A stretch of 64,000 nucleotides of DNA from JADKBO01 sp965230345 (GCA_965230345.1 CBDDKR010000001.1:372001-436000), one strand, 5' to 3'; numbered from the stretch's first letter, positions 56,237 through 64,000 are shown. Notes: a model not told the origin generated them from the sequence alone. Translations and numbers: made by a program.

Positions 56237-56400
56237 GAAGTGATTTAAAAAAATAAATCCTAATGCTAGAATCAACTCATTGAAATCCAAGCTCTTCCCA
56301 AAAATCAATTTCCATAGCTATGCTATGCAAAAGAATTTTCGGATTGATCTGAATTCCAAGTAGTTAATTTTGCTATTGAACGCAATTTTTACATCACTTT
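56237..56400 (-). mobile_element. MITE-like element, copy 2
   Basis: 164 bp, about 85% identical to copy 1 at 42145-42308. The left end is GAAGTGATTTAA (56237-56248) and the right inverted repeat is imperfect (TTACATCACTTT, 10 of 12 pairs). TGA trinucleotides flank it (56234-56236 and 56401-56403), a probable 3-bp target duplication. It sits 48 bp upstream of the metalloprotease start and runs into the 3' end of the 90-aa gene, whose stop codon lies inside it. Confidence 0.8.
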
Positions 56401-56666
56401 TGAGTTTTAATTTCGTCTGTATCCATATATACGATTGGATATCCATCAAGGTCTTTTGGAATGACTTCAGTTGTCTTTTGAATATCGGAAGTGAAAATCA
56501 TGATAAGTTTGTTTCCTTTGTCATCCTTGGATTCCCCCACAGCGTAGATGCCATGACTTCCAACCCAAGATTGTGCTTTTTCTAAAGCAGTTTCGAAACT
56601 TATTTTTTTCATGTTTTGGCAATTTAAAAAGGAAAGTGATAGAAATATTAAGAGTATTCGTAGCAT
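56394..56666 (-). CDS. Small lipoprotein with a protease-N-domain-like fold
   Basis: 90 aa. Lipoprotein signal (lipobox LNC around residue 16), then a domain whose core 'HGIYAVGESKDDKGNKLIMIFTSDIQK...VIPKDLDGYPIV' resembles residues 26-85 of the neighbouring protease (56741-57673). Its stop codon TGA lies in the terminal repeat of MITE copy 2, so the natural C-terminus may have been lost. It is probably tethered to a membrane. Function unknown; an inhibitor-like or pro-domain-like role toward the neighbour is inferred only from the shared layout and adjacency. Confidence 0.55.
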   Translation of the reverse strand: MLRILLIFLSLSFLNCQNMKKISFETALEKAQSWVGSHGIYAVGESKDDKGNKLIMIFTSDIQKTTEVIPKDLDGYPIVYMDTDEIKTQK

Positions 56667-56740
56667 AAATCAAACGATTGTAATGAATAAAACAAATTGG
56701 TGTGTCGAAAGATTCCTTTCAACACACCAGAGAATGCAAT

Positions 56741-57673
56741 TTAGTGTAGTTTGATACCTAGTAATGCCATTACATAGTATAGGTGATTGTGGACCGTAAT
56801 CGTTGAAGAACCCGCAAATAATAATCCAACGCCTTCTCCTTTTTCGTTGATTGTAAGAGAACCAGAATCTCCACCAGCGCTCATGTCAGTAGTTATGATT
56901 TGATTGCAAAATTTGGCAATTTTCCCACCACCAAAGTTGACATTAATGGTAGAATTGATGGCTAAAACTTTACCAGTGGTATGGCCAGTCGTTCTTCCCG
57001 TCTTGTGTACGATTTCTCCTACTTTGGCCCAAGCCACCTCATTAATGTGCCCTGACCAATAAACATCTCTATTTAGCTCATCTAAATCTCCTTCGGCGAT
57101 GGCAGCGTCAACATAGTTACACTTGTTGTCAAAGCGAATGGGAACAAATCTGGCTAGTTTGGCAATGGTGTCTTTTTTAGTGCCTCCGTCATAAGGGCCT
57201 GGTTGGTAGATAGGATCTCCGATATTGGCTTTATTGGAATTGGCTAATACGTGATTGTTAGATAAGATGTAGTATCTGGGAGGAATACCTGGTGTTGGTT
57301 TTCTGTCGATGACACAAGTAGCGATAGTTCCGGCTGTAATTTTATAGTGTCCTACACTATACCCACCTTTGGCTGGTCGAATTCTTTTGCGAAGGGTGAT
57401 GTCACTTTGAGCAAAGACTTGTCCTACTTCGATGACATCAGTTTGAACATTGTCAAGTGTCTTAGGAACGAGGTCGGTTTTTGATAAGATATCGGCATCC
57501 ATTTTAGAGGTTACGAAGACGGTTAGACAGTCTTTGTTGGTAATTTTACCGTTGGATATTTTTTTACCTACACCGTAACCAACTACATTTTTCATAGCTA
57601 ACAAATCAGCAGAATTCTTTTCTTGAACATCAGAAATGGTTTGCTGAACTTTGGTTAAATTAAATTTTTCCAT
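56741..57673 (-). CDS. Chymotrypsin-fold (S1-like) serine protease with N-terminal domain
   Basis: 310 aa. The catalytic triad is visible: His141 in 'SNNHVLANSNKAN', Asp189 in 'YVDAAIAEGD' and Ser270 in 'SAGGDSGSLTINEKG'. Residues 26-85 precede the protease domain and resemble the small adjacent lipoprotein. No signal peptide is evident (MEKFNLTKVQ), so it may be cytoplasmic or exported by an unrecognised route. The gene is well preserved and starts a minus-strand group with the lipoprotein. Confidence 0.8.
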   Translation of the reverse strand: MEKFNLTKVQQTISDVQEKNSADLLAMKNVVGYGVGKKISNGKITNKDCLTVFVTSKMDADILSKTDLVPKTLDNVQTDVIEVGQVFAQSDITLRKRIRPAKGGYSVGHYKITAGTIATCVIDRKPTPGIPPRYYILSNNHVLANSNKANIGDPIYQPGPYDGGTKKDTIAKLARFVPIRFDNKCNYVDAAIAEGDLDELNRDVYWSGHINEVAWAKVGEIVHKTGRTTGHTTGKVLAINSTINVNFGGGKIAKFCNQIITTDMSAGGDSGSLTINEKGEGVGLLFAGSSTITVHNHLYYVMALLGIKLH

Positions 57674-58054
57674 TGTTATAAAGTTTATTTAATTAAAGAA
57701 TGTAGTTATAAGTGTGGAATGACTTTGAAATGGTTACCTTCTGTCACTGAATATTTTGATTTTGTACTTGAATTCTGAATGGACTAGCGCTGTGCAAGGG
57801 TGAAGAATGAAGTCCGAAAGGACCGAGTGAAGCGAGTCCTGAAACATAGCGACCCGTACGAAGTAAGGGTAGGCCCCGAAACATGAAAAATGGTTAACTG
57901 TGAAATGCTTGGTCTACATGTATTGATGATGGATGAGATTTTTTTTAGTCTACTGATATCTGTATGATGTGATATGTTAATTCCACAAATACAATTCTTG
58001 AATAGGAAATCTTGATGTTGCGTTGTTATCTTTAGGTTTTAATAATTAATTGGA
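57674..58054. other. Intergenic region with GC-rich structured repeat island
   Basis: 381 bp between the protease and PduO-type genes. The GC-rich island at 57801-57885 is listed separately. The rest is ordinary AT-rich spacer. Confidence 0.4.
57801..57885. repeat. GC-rich hairpin-forming extragenic repeat island
   Basis: An 85-bp block clearly richer in GC than its flanks. It contains a GTCC-GAAA-GGAC hairpin (57812-57823), an alternative GGAC/GTCC pairing (57820-57823 with 57836-57839), an ACCC/GGGT pair (57852-57855 with 57867-57870) and a direct repeat of GAAACAT (57841-57847 and 57878-57884). It looks like an extragenic palindromic or transcribed structured element. Function unknown; a similar GAGTGAAGC(C)GAG core recurs at 27762-27775. 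Confidence 0.5.
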
Positions 58055-58603
58055 ATGAAGATTTATACTAAGACAGGAGATGATGGTACTACTTCATTGT
58101 TTGGAGGAAAAAGGTTACCAAAATTTGCGGATCGTATAGAATCGTATGGTACAGTAGATGAATTGAATGCATTTATCGGCTTGCTTCGAGATGGATTGGA
58201 TGATGATCGTATACGGGAAGTGTTGCATGAAATACAAAATTGCTTATTTAATATGGGGTCAGTGTTAGCTACTGATCCTGGAAGTGGTTTTGAATTACCT
58301 GGGATAGAAAAGGAAGATATTGATCTTCTGGAAGGTGAAATAGATGCAATGCAATCAAAATTGGCTCCATTAAAGAATTTCATCCTCCCTGGTGGACTTC
58401 CTTCGGTGTCTTATGCTCACATATGCCGAACAGTTTGTCGTAGAGCTGAGCGCAGAGTAGTAGGATTGGCTCAAAATGAAGATATAGATGCCCTAATAAT
58501 CAATTATTTGAATCGATTATCTGATTACTTTTTCGTGTTGGGTCGGTATATTGCTGTATTAAATGGTGTAGAAGAAGTTAAATGGCAGAGCAAGAGCAGG
58601 TGA
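58055..58603 (+). CDS. PduO-type cob(I)alamin adenosyltransferase
   Basis: 182 aa. The opening 'KIYTKTGDDGTTSLFGGKRLPKFADRIESYGTVDELNAFIGLL' and the later 'HICRTVCRRAERRVVGL' with 'YLNRLSDYFFVLGRYI' are the signature of ATP:corrinoid adenosyltransferases. The protein makes adenosylcobalamin for B12-dependent enzymes. The stop overlaps the truA start by 22 bp, so both are translated from one message. Confidence 0.93.
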   Translation: MKIYTKTGDDGTTSLFGGKRLPKFADRIESYGTVDELNAFIGLLRDGLDDDRIREVLHEIQNCLFNMGSVLATDPGSGFELPGIEKEDIDLLEGEIDAMQSKLAPLKNFILPGGLPSVSYAHICRTVCRRAERRVVGLAQNEDIDALIINYLNRLSDYFFVLGRYIAVLNGVEEVKWQSKSR

Positions 58604-59361
58604 TATTTAGATTTGCTTGTAAAATATCTTATGATGGTACAGGGTATTTTGGTTGGCAAGGTCAAAAAGAAAGCCGAAATACTGTGCAAGGAGTAATTGA
58701 GGAGAAGCTAGGAATGATCTTGAATGAAGAGATTGAAATCGTCGGTTGTGGTCGAACAGATTCTGGAGTTCACGCCAAAGGATACGTTTTTCATTTTGAT
58801 ACATGTAATGCAAAACTTGATGCGGAATCTATCGTGTATAAAATGAATAAATTGTTGGATGGAAGAATTGTCTTTCATTCTTGTGTTGAGATGAAGCATG
58901 ACTTTCATGCGCGTTTTGATGCAGTATCTCGAAGTTATATTTATAGAATAAGAACAAATAAGGACCCATTTGATAATAGGTTTACTTGGCATTACCCATA
59001 TCGCGATGATTTGGACATAGATGTGTTGAATTCTGCTGGAAAGTTGATTTCTGAGTTTGATGATTTTAATACATTTTGTAAAACTGGAACTAATGTGAAA
59101 ACTACACTTTGCGAAATCAGGAAGTGTTACTGGTCTTATAATGACCAAGATGGTGTAGTGGAATTTAGAGTAACGGCAAATCGGTTTTTAAGAGGAATGA
59201 TTCGATTGCTTGTAGGTGCTCAACTAAATGTAAATAGAGGTAAATTAGATATGAAACTCCTGAGAGATGCATTGTGCAATAAAAAAAGACTTAAGTTGGA
59301 TTGGAGTGTTCCTGCTTGCGGTTTGATGCTGTATGATATAGAATATACTATTGAATTGTAA
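58582..59361 (+). CDS. truA: tRNA pseudouridine synthase A
   Basis: 259 aa, the usual length. The catalytic Asp is D60 in 'GCGRTDSGVHAKGYVFHF'; 'FHARFDAVSRSYIYRI' and 'FRVTANRFLRGMIRLLVG' are also typical. It converts U38-U40 in the anticodon stem to pseudouridine. It overlaps the PduO-type gene by 22 bp and probably shares its promoter. Confidence 0.96.
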   Translation: MAEQEQVIFRFACKISYDGTGYFGWQGQKESRNTVQGVIEEKLGMILNEEIEIVGCGRTDSGVHAKGYVFHFDTCNAKLDAESIVYKMNKLLDGRIVFHSCVEMKHDFHARFDAVSRSYIYRIRTNKDPFDNRFTWHYPYRDDLDIDVLNSAGKLISEFDDFNTFCKTGTNVKTTLCEIRKCYWSYNDQDGVVEFRVTANRFLRGMIRLLVGAQLNVNRGKLDMKLLRDALCNKKRLKLDWSVPACGLMLYDIEYTIEL

Positions 59362-59424
59362 TTATACGCCTTGTATATCTCTTGATAAATATTTAATTAT
59401 TGATGAATCTTAAAATCCCAGAAG

Positions 59425-60021
59425 ATGAGTAAATGGTTGACAAAGCTGGAACTGGAGGGAGAATTGGTTAAACTAACTCCGCTTAGAATAGAACATACTG
59501 AGGAGCTGGCACAAGCTGTTAAAGATGGAGCATTGTGGGAATTGTGGTATACTTCAGCTCCAAAACCGGAGGAAGTGGAGTCGTATATTCGAAGAGCGAT
59601 AGCGGAATTTGAAGAGGATGTATCCTTACCTTTTGCCGTTCTACATAAGTCCAGTGGAAGAATCATTGGCACTTCAAGATTTACTAGTGCTAGTCAGAAA
59701 AATAGAAGAATAGAGATCGGATTTACCTGGTATGCATGGTCTATGCAACGATCTGGTGTCAATACTGAATGTAAGTACCTCTTGTTAAAACATGCCTTTG
59801 AAACCCTTGATTGTATTGCTGTAGAATTTCGAACACATTGGCATAATGTAAGATCTCGTGCAGCAATAGCAAGGTTGGGCGCAAAGCAAGATGGTATATT
59901 GAGAAATCATCAAATTGATCATAATGGAATAATACGGGATACTGTCGTTTTCTCGATCCTAGATCACGAATGGGAAACGGTTAAGTATTCTTTAGAACAT
60001 AAACTTAGAAGATCATATTAA
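59425..60021 (+). CDS. RimJ/RimL-like GNAT N-acetyltransferase
   Basis: 198 aa. The GNAT fold resembles the RimJ/RimL type: 'GELVKLTPLRIEHTEELAQAV' opening, acetyl-CoA region 'RRIEIGFTWYAWSMQRSGVNTECKYLLLKHAFE', and a C-terminal 'VEFRTHWHNVRSRAAIARLGAKQDG'. The target (protein N-termini, amino acid or antibiotic) is unknown. It lies 63 bp after truA on the same strand. Confidence 0.85.
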   Translation: MSKWLTKLELEGELVKLTPLRIEHTEELAQAVKDGALWELWYTSAPKPEEVESYIRRAIAEFEEDVSLPFAVLHKSSGRIIGTSRFTSASQKNRRIEIGFTWYAWSMQRSGVNTECKYLLLKHAFETLDCIAVEFRTHWHNVRSRAAIARLGAKQDGILRNHQIDHNGIIRDTVVFSILDHEWETVKYSLEHKLRRSY

Positions 60022-60219
60022 GTTAGATTTATAGGGTAGTAGTTGTAAAAGTGTAATCATGTATAATTCGTGAGTGATCGGCTATATGTTTATATCGATA
60101 ACTTGAATGAAACTAAAGCATCTACAAATGATGTGTTAATAAGTATCAAAGTATGATGTCTAGATGTATACTTATGGTTAATACATGTTTATTTTGTTTG
60201 GTAAAGCAAAGAATATTTT

Positions 60220-60735
60220 ATGAGAATTGTACTACTCTTATTGATGATTCACTTTATTTCTTGTAATCAGATCAATAATAGGTCAACGGTAAATGTTGGA
60301 ACCGATTATAATGAACATGTAGGGGATATTTTATTTGATCCTGATTTAGATGACCCAAGATTTCAATTGTGCAATGAGGATAGAACCTTAGTTCACTACA
60401 ATTTTAATAATCCAGATTTATACAAAGGGGAGAAGCATGCGATAGATTCTTCATTTGAAAATTTTGTTCTGCCTAAATCTACAATTAGAAGAGGTTATGT
60501 CACTATTAGATTTGCGGTTAATTGTAAGGCTCAAACAGGTAGGTTTAGAATTGAGCAATTGGATTTTAACTACAATTCTATAACATATGAAGATGAGGTG
60601 ATCGATGCATTGCTATCGAAGGTGAAGTCTCTTAATAATTGGATACCCGCTGAATACAATGGAAAGGTTTATGATTATTACAAGTACCTTACATTTAAAA
60701 TTGTTGACCATAAAATTGTAGATATATTACCATGA
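60220..60735 (+). CDS. Lipoprotein with TonB C-terminal-like domain
   Basis: 171 aa. Lipobox (FISC, about residue 15) then a linker. The C-terminal about 80 residues ('GYVTIRFAVNCKAQTGRFRIEQLDFNYN ... WIPAEYNGK') resemble the beta-hairpin fold of energy-transducer TonB proteins but without a transmembrane anchor or Pro-rich spacer. It probably sits on a membrane as a lipoprotein. Its ATGA overlap with the following TPR gene suggests they act together. Confidence 0.6.
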   Translation: MRIVLLLLMIHFISCNQINNRSTVNVGTDYNEHVGDILFDPDLDDPRFQLCNEDRTLVHYNFNNPDLYKGEKHAIDSSFENFVLPKSTIRRGYVTIRFAVNCKAQTGRFRIEQLDFNYNSITYEDEVIDALLSKVKSLNNWIPAEYNGKVYDYYKYLTFKIVDHKIVDILP

Positions 60736-61541
60736 AAAAGCTATTTGTATTCGTATTATTTGTAGTGATTTTTTCGAGTTATGGTCCACCTAATTGTAAC
60801 TTGTATAAAGAAAATGAGGGATGCTATCAAGCGTGTAAAGAAGCAGAGAAAGCGATAATGCATCCTCAAGGATCGAGGAAGTCCCAAGAGCATTTTGATC
60901 GATCCATTGCTTTGTGTCCGAGTTTTGATTATTCTTACTACGAAAAGGCTGTGCCTTATGCTAAAAGAGGATTGATCAAAGAATGGAAAGAGATGATTGA
61001 TAAGGCGGTCGAAATCAACCCAGTAGAACATTTAGCCAATAGAGGTTGGTATCATTTCTTCTTCATGCATAATTATGAGGCAGCCATTCAAGATATTGAA
61101 CAATTGGATGCTTTGGTCTCAGGAGAATTGGGTTATACAGGTGATGGCTTGTATCATTTGAACATAATGTTGGCACTGTGTTGGAAAGGCTTAGGAGAGA
61201 CTTCGAAGGCGATCGAAATATGCCGTAATCAAATTGAAAAAGATAGGGGAAACGTAGGCCTTTATGATTATTTACATCTTGGAGTATTGTACTTGGAGAA
61301 TAGAGAATACAATAAAGCCATTGCTACATTTCAACTGCAGATCAATGAGGATGGTGTGAGCGAATTATACTATTATCGAGCACTGTGTTATAAGGCGCTA
61401 AATCAGAAGGATTTATATGAAAGTGATTTGGAAACGGCATTGAAATTGTATCAAAGAGAACGATCTATGTCCAACCCGTATAGGCAACTTGTAGACGAGA
61501 TATTTATTGAAGACATTAGGCGTGAAATGGGAAAGAATTAG
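60732..61541 (+). CDS. Tetratricopeptide repeat protein
   Basis: 269 aa with a signal peptide (about 1-20). TPR-like helical pairs run through residues about 60-245 ('HFDRSIALCPSFDYSYYEKAVPYAKRGLIKEWKEMIDKAVEINP', 'AIEICRNQIEKDRGNVGLYDYLHLGVLYLENREYNKAIATFQLQI'). It overlaps the TonB-like lipoprotein gene by 4 bp (ATGA). Likely a periplasmic scaffold; its partner is unknown. Confidence 0.75.
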   Translation: MKKLFVFVLFVVIFSSYGPPNCNLYKENEGCYQACKEAEKAIMHPQGSRKSQEHFDRSIALCPSFDYSYYEKAVPYAKRGLIKEWKEMIDKAVEINPVEHLANRGWYHFFFMHNYEAAIQDIEQLDALVSGELGYTGDGLYHLNIMLALCWKGLGETSKAIEICRNQIEKDRGNVGLYDYLHLGVLYLENREYNKAIATFQLQINEDGVSELYYYRALCYKALNQKDLYESDLETALKLYQRERSMSNPYRQLVDEIFIEDIRREMGKN

Positions 61542-62237
61542 AGAGACTAGGCTGTGTCATCTATAATTTATGATAATGGTTGTTTTGTCGAAAGATGTTT
61601 ATAAAGGAGTCTTGCTTTGTGACTGTCGTATTGATGGTTATAATCCTGTACTTCTACATTAGTAAATGGAAAAATTGTTAGAAATTATATCTAGTAATGG
61701 TCCAATAATATGTTTATTTTGTCCAAATTTTGTTTGGTATGTCTTAATGGTCGAAGGGTAAATGAAATTTAATATTGCTTATTGGTGCTGATTGAATTAT
61801 TTTAATGAATTGTTTTGAGCAGAACATTTTATTAAGTATTTTTAATTCAAATAGAATTACTCGGAGATTAAGTGCATCGAACATTTGAAGAAGTTGATCT
61901 AGTTGAATTCATAAATTTTGTTGATAGATTCATTATGTAGGATGTTGTTGCGACTTATCAAAGGCGAAGCCGTATGTCAGTCAGTAAAATTAAAAAGGAT
62001 AGATATTGATTGAAATGAATTGGTCGAAATGCGTATTTATTCTTTTAATGGGCATAAGTTACAGCGGAAATGTTTTTAAGTATTGAATCAAAATAAAATA
62101 AACTGATAGTTGATCCGCATATAATTGAATTCGGTTACTTCACTTTTTCTCGACCTATGTTATGAATCTAAAAAAGAGATTCGTTTAGTGAATCGAGCAA
62201 GTTCAACTGATTCTAAAATACATTTTAAGCCACTTCA
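61542..62237. other. Long AT-rich intergenic region, no gene supported
   Basis: 696 bp between the TPR gene and a GNAT gene. Only short open frames occur, such as 61570-61662 and 62015-62086 (a 23-aa signal-like MNWSKCVFILLMGISYSG stretch). These are too short to support. A remnant of a lost gene is possible. Confidence 0.35.
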
Positions 62238-62774
62238 ATGACCATAAGACTTTTAGAAATAGAAAGAATGGATGAGTTTTTAACTTATTTAAGCGATCAT
62301 ATTTCGGATAATGGAAAAGATAATACTGATTTGTTTCTCCCCATTTCAAGAAGTGAATTGAATATATCTAAGGATTTGGTAAATAGTTTTAAAAATGGGC
62401 AATCTATCAGGATAGGTGAGTTGTACTGGAGGAGGGTATTTATTGCAGAAAATAAGAACAATAAGATAGTTGGGCATATAGACTTAAAATCTCTTAACCA
62501 AAAGTATACAAAACATCGAGCAATGATGGGAATGGGTGTACATCGTGATTATAGAAGTGAAGGATTAGGTCGTTTACTTATTGAATTTATGTTGAATTGG
62601 GTGAAGAAGAAAACGGAAATCGATTATATAGATCTTTGGGTACTTGCTCAAAATTACCGTGCAATTCGATTATACAATAAAATGGGTTTTCGTGAAATTG
62701 GTCAAATTAATGATATGTTTAGAATGGATGGCCAATCACACAACTTCTTAATGATGACAATGAGGCCTTCATAG
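62238..62774 (+). CDS. GNAT N-acetyltransferase
   Basis: 178 aa. GNAT acetyl-CoA-binding core 'HRAMMGMGVHRDYRSEGLGRLLIEFMLNWVKKKTEIDYIDLWVLAQNYRAIRLYNKMGFREIG' is clear (the R-x-x-G-x-G/A loop as RSEGLGR). The acceptor is unknown. Isolated, with a long gap upstream and a recombinase downstream. Confidence 0.85.
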   Translation: MTIRLLEIERMDEFLTYLSDHISDNGKDNTDLFLPISRSELNISKDLVNSFKNGQSIRIGELYWRRVFIAENKNNKIVGHIDLKSLNQKYTKHRAMMGMGVHRDYRSEGLGRLLIEFMLNWVKKKTEIDYIDLWVLAQNYRAIRLYNKMGFREIGQINDMFRMDGQSHNFLMMTMRPS

Positions 62775-62965
62775 AATTCCAAATTGAAGGAGGGTATGAG
62801 AACGAACCTTTTGGTTACTCAAAAATTGTGATTTTCTATTTCAAGGGAGTTTCATTTTAGAGAATGAGTGACTTGCAATATCAAATTTTCATTTTCTCTT
62901 GCATGGACGGGAAATTAGATTTAATATTGTCTATTAATTCGACGTAGTAGCAAAACATTGAACCT

Positions 62966-64000
62966 GTGGTAAAAATAGAAACAGTTAACAAAAGCGATAA
63001 GAACCTGATTAAGATTTCAGGTGCCTCTATGAAGGAATTAGAATTGATAAAGACAATTCCTTGTTCTACATTAGTGGTTTTAGGTAATATTTGTTATTTA
63101 GAAGCTTCGCAGGATAATTACCAATTGTTTAGAAACTTAAGCATAAGCTTTTATTATATAGATCGAAAGACGAAGAAAAAAGTCATTGAAAGTGTAAAAG
63201 TCGGAACCAACGAAGGTGTCAATTCAAAAGTTGAAAATACCGACATAGATTTAACAGAGATTAAGTCGCATCCAGTAATACCTCATGTTGGCACATCGGA
63301 GGAAGCTGGTATATCCAATTATTCTGGAGGTAAGCTTTCAATCATTTTTAGTAAACCGAATCTTTTGATCACTATGCCTTATAAAAAAAGGGAGGTTGAT
63401 TTTGTAAGATCATTGAAGGGGAGTTGGTGGAGCAGTCAATATAAAAATTGGGTGGTCAAAGCTAGTCTTTCAAATATGGAAGCTATTCAAGAACGATATG
63501 GTTATTGGGAGCCAAGCACTTACCAAAAACTATATGATATAATGGCATCAATTTATAATCCTCAAAAGGTAGAGCTTTACACGACTCCTGAATTTCCCAA
63601 TTGTTTTGTGATGAAATTGAAGGGACATAACATGAGTTATGAATTCGTCAAGCGGTTGCAAAAAAGGCACTATGATAAAATTCATAAGAGATGGATATTC
63701 CCCATGAAGAAGGAATTTGTTGAAAGAATTATTCAATACTACAAAGATTGTGGTTGTTTAGTTTTGAACAGATTGCCTAAAAAGGATAGTCATTATTTAC
63801 AAACGGAATATTCGAATGGAAAACGCATTGAGTTTTTGTTGAAAAGGTTTCCAAAAGAATTCCATAGTGAAATGGAGAATTACATATCTGGATTGGTCAG
63901 GATGAGATATAGTTGGAATACGATCAGATTGTACACTTCTGCATATTTTAAGTTTCTTCAGTTTTTATCTCCTCGCATTCCACAAGAATCCGATGCAAAT
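62966..64000 (+). CDS. Tyrosine recombinase/integrase with three HARP-like N-terminal modules (cut by right edge)
   Basis: Open from GTG at 62966 (or ATG at 63029) to the edge (about 345 codons). The last visible part 'ISGLVRMRYSWNTIRLYTSAYFKFLQFL' is the SAM-like core-binding domain of phage-type integrases. Before it lie three apparent repeats of a strand-helix module: NLIKISGASMKELELIKTI...VVLGNICYL; LLITMPYKKREVDFVRSLKGSWWSSQYKNWVV; VMKLKGHNMSYEFVKRLQKRHYDKIHKRWIF. The 'RSLKG.WWSSQYKNWVV' and 'QKRHYDKIHKRWIF' parts resemble HARP-type modules ('.I..ar.d...k.Wv'). The catalytic domain with the Tyr nucleophile lies beyond the edge. Confidence 0.75.
   Translation, partial: MVKIETVNKSDKNLIKISGASMKELELIKTIPCSTLVVLGNICYLEASQDNYQLFRNLSISFYYIDRKTKKKVIESVKVGTNEGVNSKVENTDIDLTEIKSHPVIPHVGTSEEAGISNYSGGKLSIIFSKPNLLITMPYKKREVDFVRSLKGSWWSSQYKNWVVKASLSNMEAIQERYGYWEPSTYQKLYDIMASIYNPQKVELYTTPEFPNCFVMKLKGHNMSYEFVKRLQKRHYDKIHKRWIFPMKKEFVERIIQYYKDCGCLVLNRLPKKDSHYLQTEYSNGKRIEFLLKRFPKEFHSEMENYISGLVRMRYSWNTIRLYTSAYFKFLQFLSPRIPQESDAN

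Noticed and set aside
61570..61662. 30-aa open frame in the long intergenic region
   Set aside because: Too short, with no conserved-looking sequence, ribosome site or neighbour; frequent stop-free frames of this length are expected by chance.
62015..62086. 23-aa signal-like frame (MNWSKCVFILLMGISYSG)
   Set aside because: It looks like the start of a secreted protein but ends immediately, with no continuation in any frame. It may be a remnant but cannot be supported.
1..64000. rRNA, tRNA and CRISPR arrays
   Set aside because: Reading the intergenic spaces found no cloverleaf-like sequence with CCA/T-loop hallmarks, no rRNA-like stretch and no repeat-spacer array.

Overview
The window is AT-rich, densely coding bacterial chromosome from a member of the Bacteroidota. 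The evidence is a complete gliding/type IX secretion core (a PorP/SprF-like gene, then gldK, gldL, gldM and gldN), a surface protein with a T9SS C-terminal sorting domain, a GLPGLI-family protein beside a TonB-receptor-like barrel, several Bacteroidota-type outer-membrane barrels, and promoter-like TAnnTTTG motifs in place of classical -10 boxes. I cannot place it below phylum level. No rRNA, tRNA or CRISPR array was seen.

Layout. 1-4.6 kb: a gene tail cut by the edge, a barrel-like secreted protein, a DUF4230 protein and lon. 4.9-10.7 kb: the T9SS cluster, closed by a strong hairpin terminator. 10.7-18.1 kb: a retropepsin-like PDZ protein, an APC amino-acid permease, an alpha/beta hydrolase, and a TonB-type barrel with its GLPGLI partner. 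18.4-25.7 kb: a TrpF-like protein lacking the catalytic Cys, an MGMT-like protein lacking the acceptor Cys, tsaE, a barrel, arginine deiminase, an MscS channel, miaA, an acyltransferase and a MarR regulator. 26-33.9 kb: sppA, tsaD, a TonB receptor, rpe, a CvpA-family protein and a Crp-family regulator. 33.9-40.5 kb: a DUF6326 membrane protein, a LytS/LytTR two-component pair, an S41 peptidase, a GT2 glycosyltransferase and a large secreted protein of unknown function. 40.7-51.3 kb: housekeeping genes (fumC, engB, a GPAT-like acyltransferase, an exonuclease, gap, moeA, pruA, coaD), with a broken moaA between moeA and pruA. 51.4-57.7 kb: an accessory stretch of surface and protease genes. 58-62.8 kb: a PduO-type adenosyltransferase, truA, two GNAT acetyltransferases and a lipoprotein/TPR pair. 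The right edge cuts a tyrosine recombinase.

The most notable observations come from reading beyond simple open frames. (1) moaA has lost its middle: about 130 N-terminal residues are joined out of frame to the intact C-terminal tail ending in Gly-Gly. (2) Two 164-bp copies of a MITE-like element with terminal inverted repeats and 3-bp target duplications lie at 42145-42308 and 56237-56400, both just upstream of minus-strand genes in the same orientation. (3) The secreted metalloprotease is split by one base in a 7-base homopolymer inside its lipoprotein signal peptide. (4) The recombinase at the right edge carries three apparent HARP-like modules ahead of its core-binding domain. (5) The PDZ/retropepsin gene has a clear signal peptide but no canonical start codon. 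(6) A GC-rich, hairpin-forming repeat island lies at 57801-57885.

The genes do not form one pathway. The T9SS core would export the sorting-domain protein. The TonB receptors and barrels serve the outer membrane. The two-component pair and the Crp and MarR proteins are the visible regulators. TsaD and TsaE (t6A), MiaA and TruA are tRNA-modification functions dispersed across the window.
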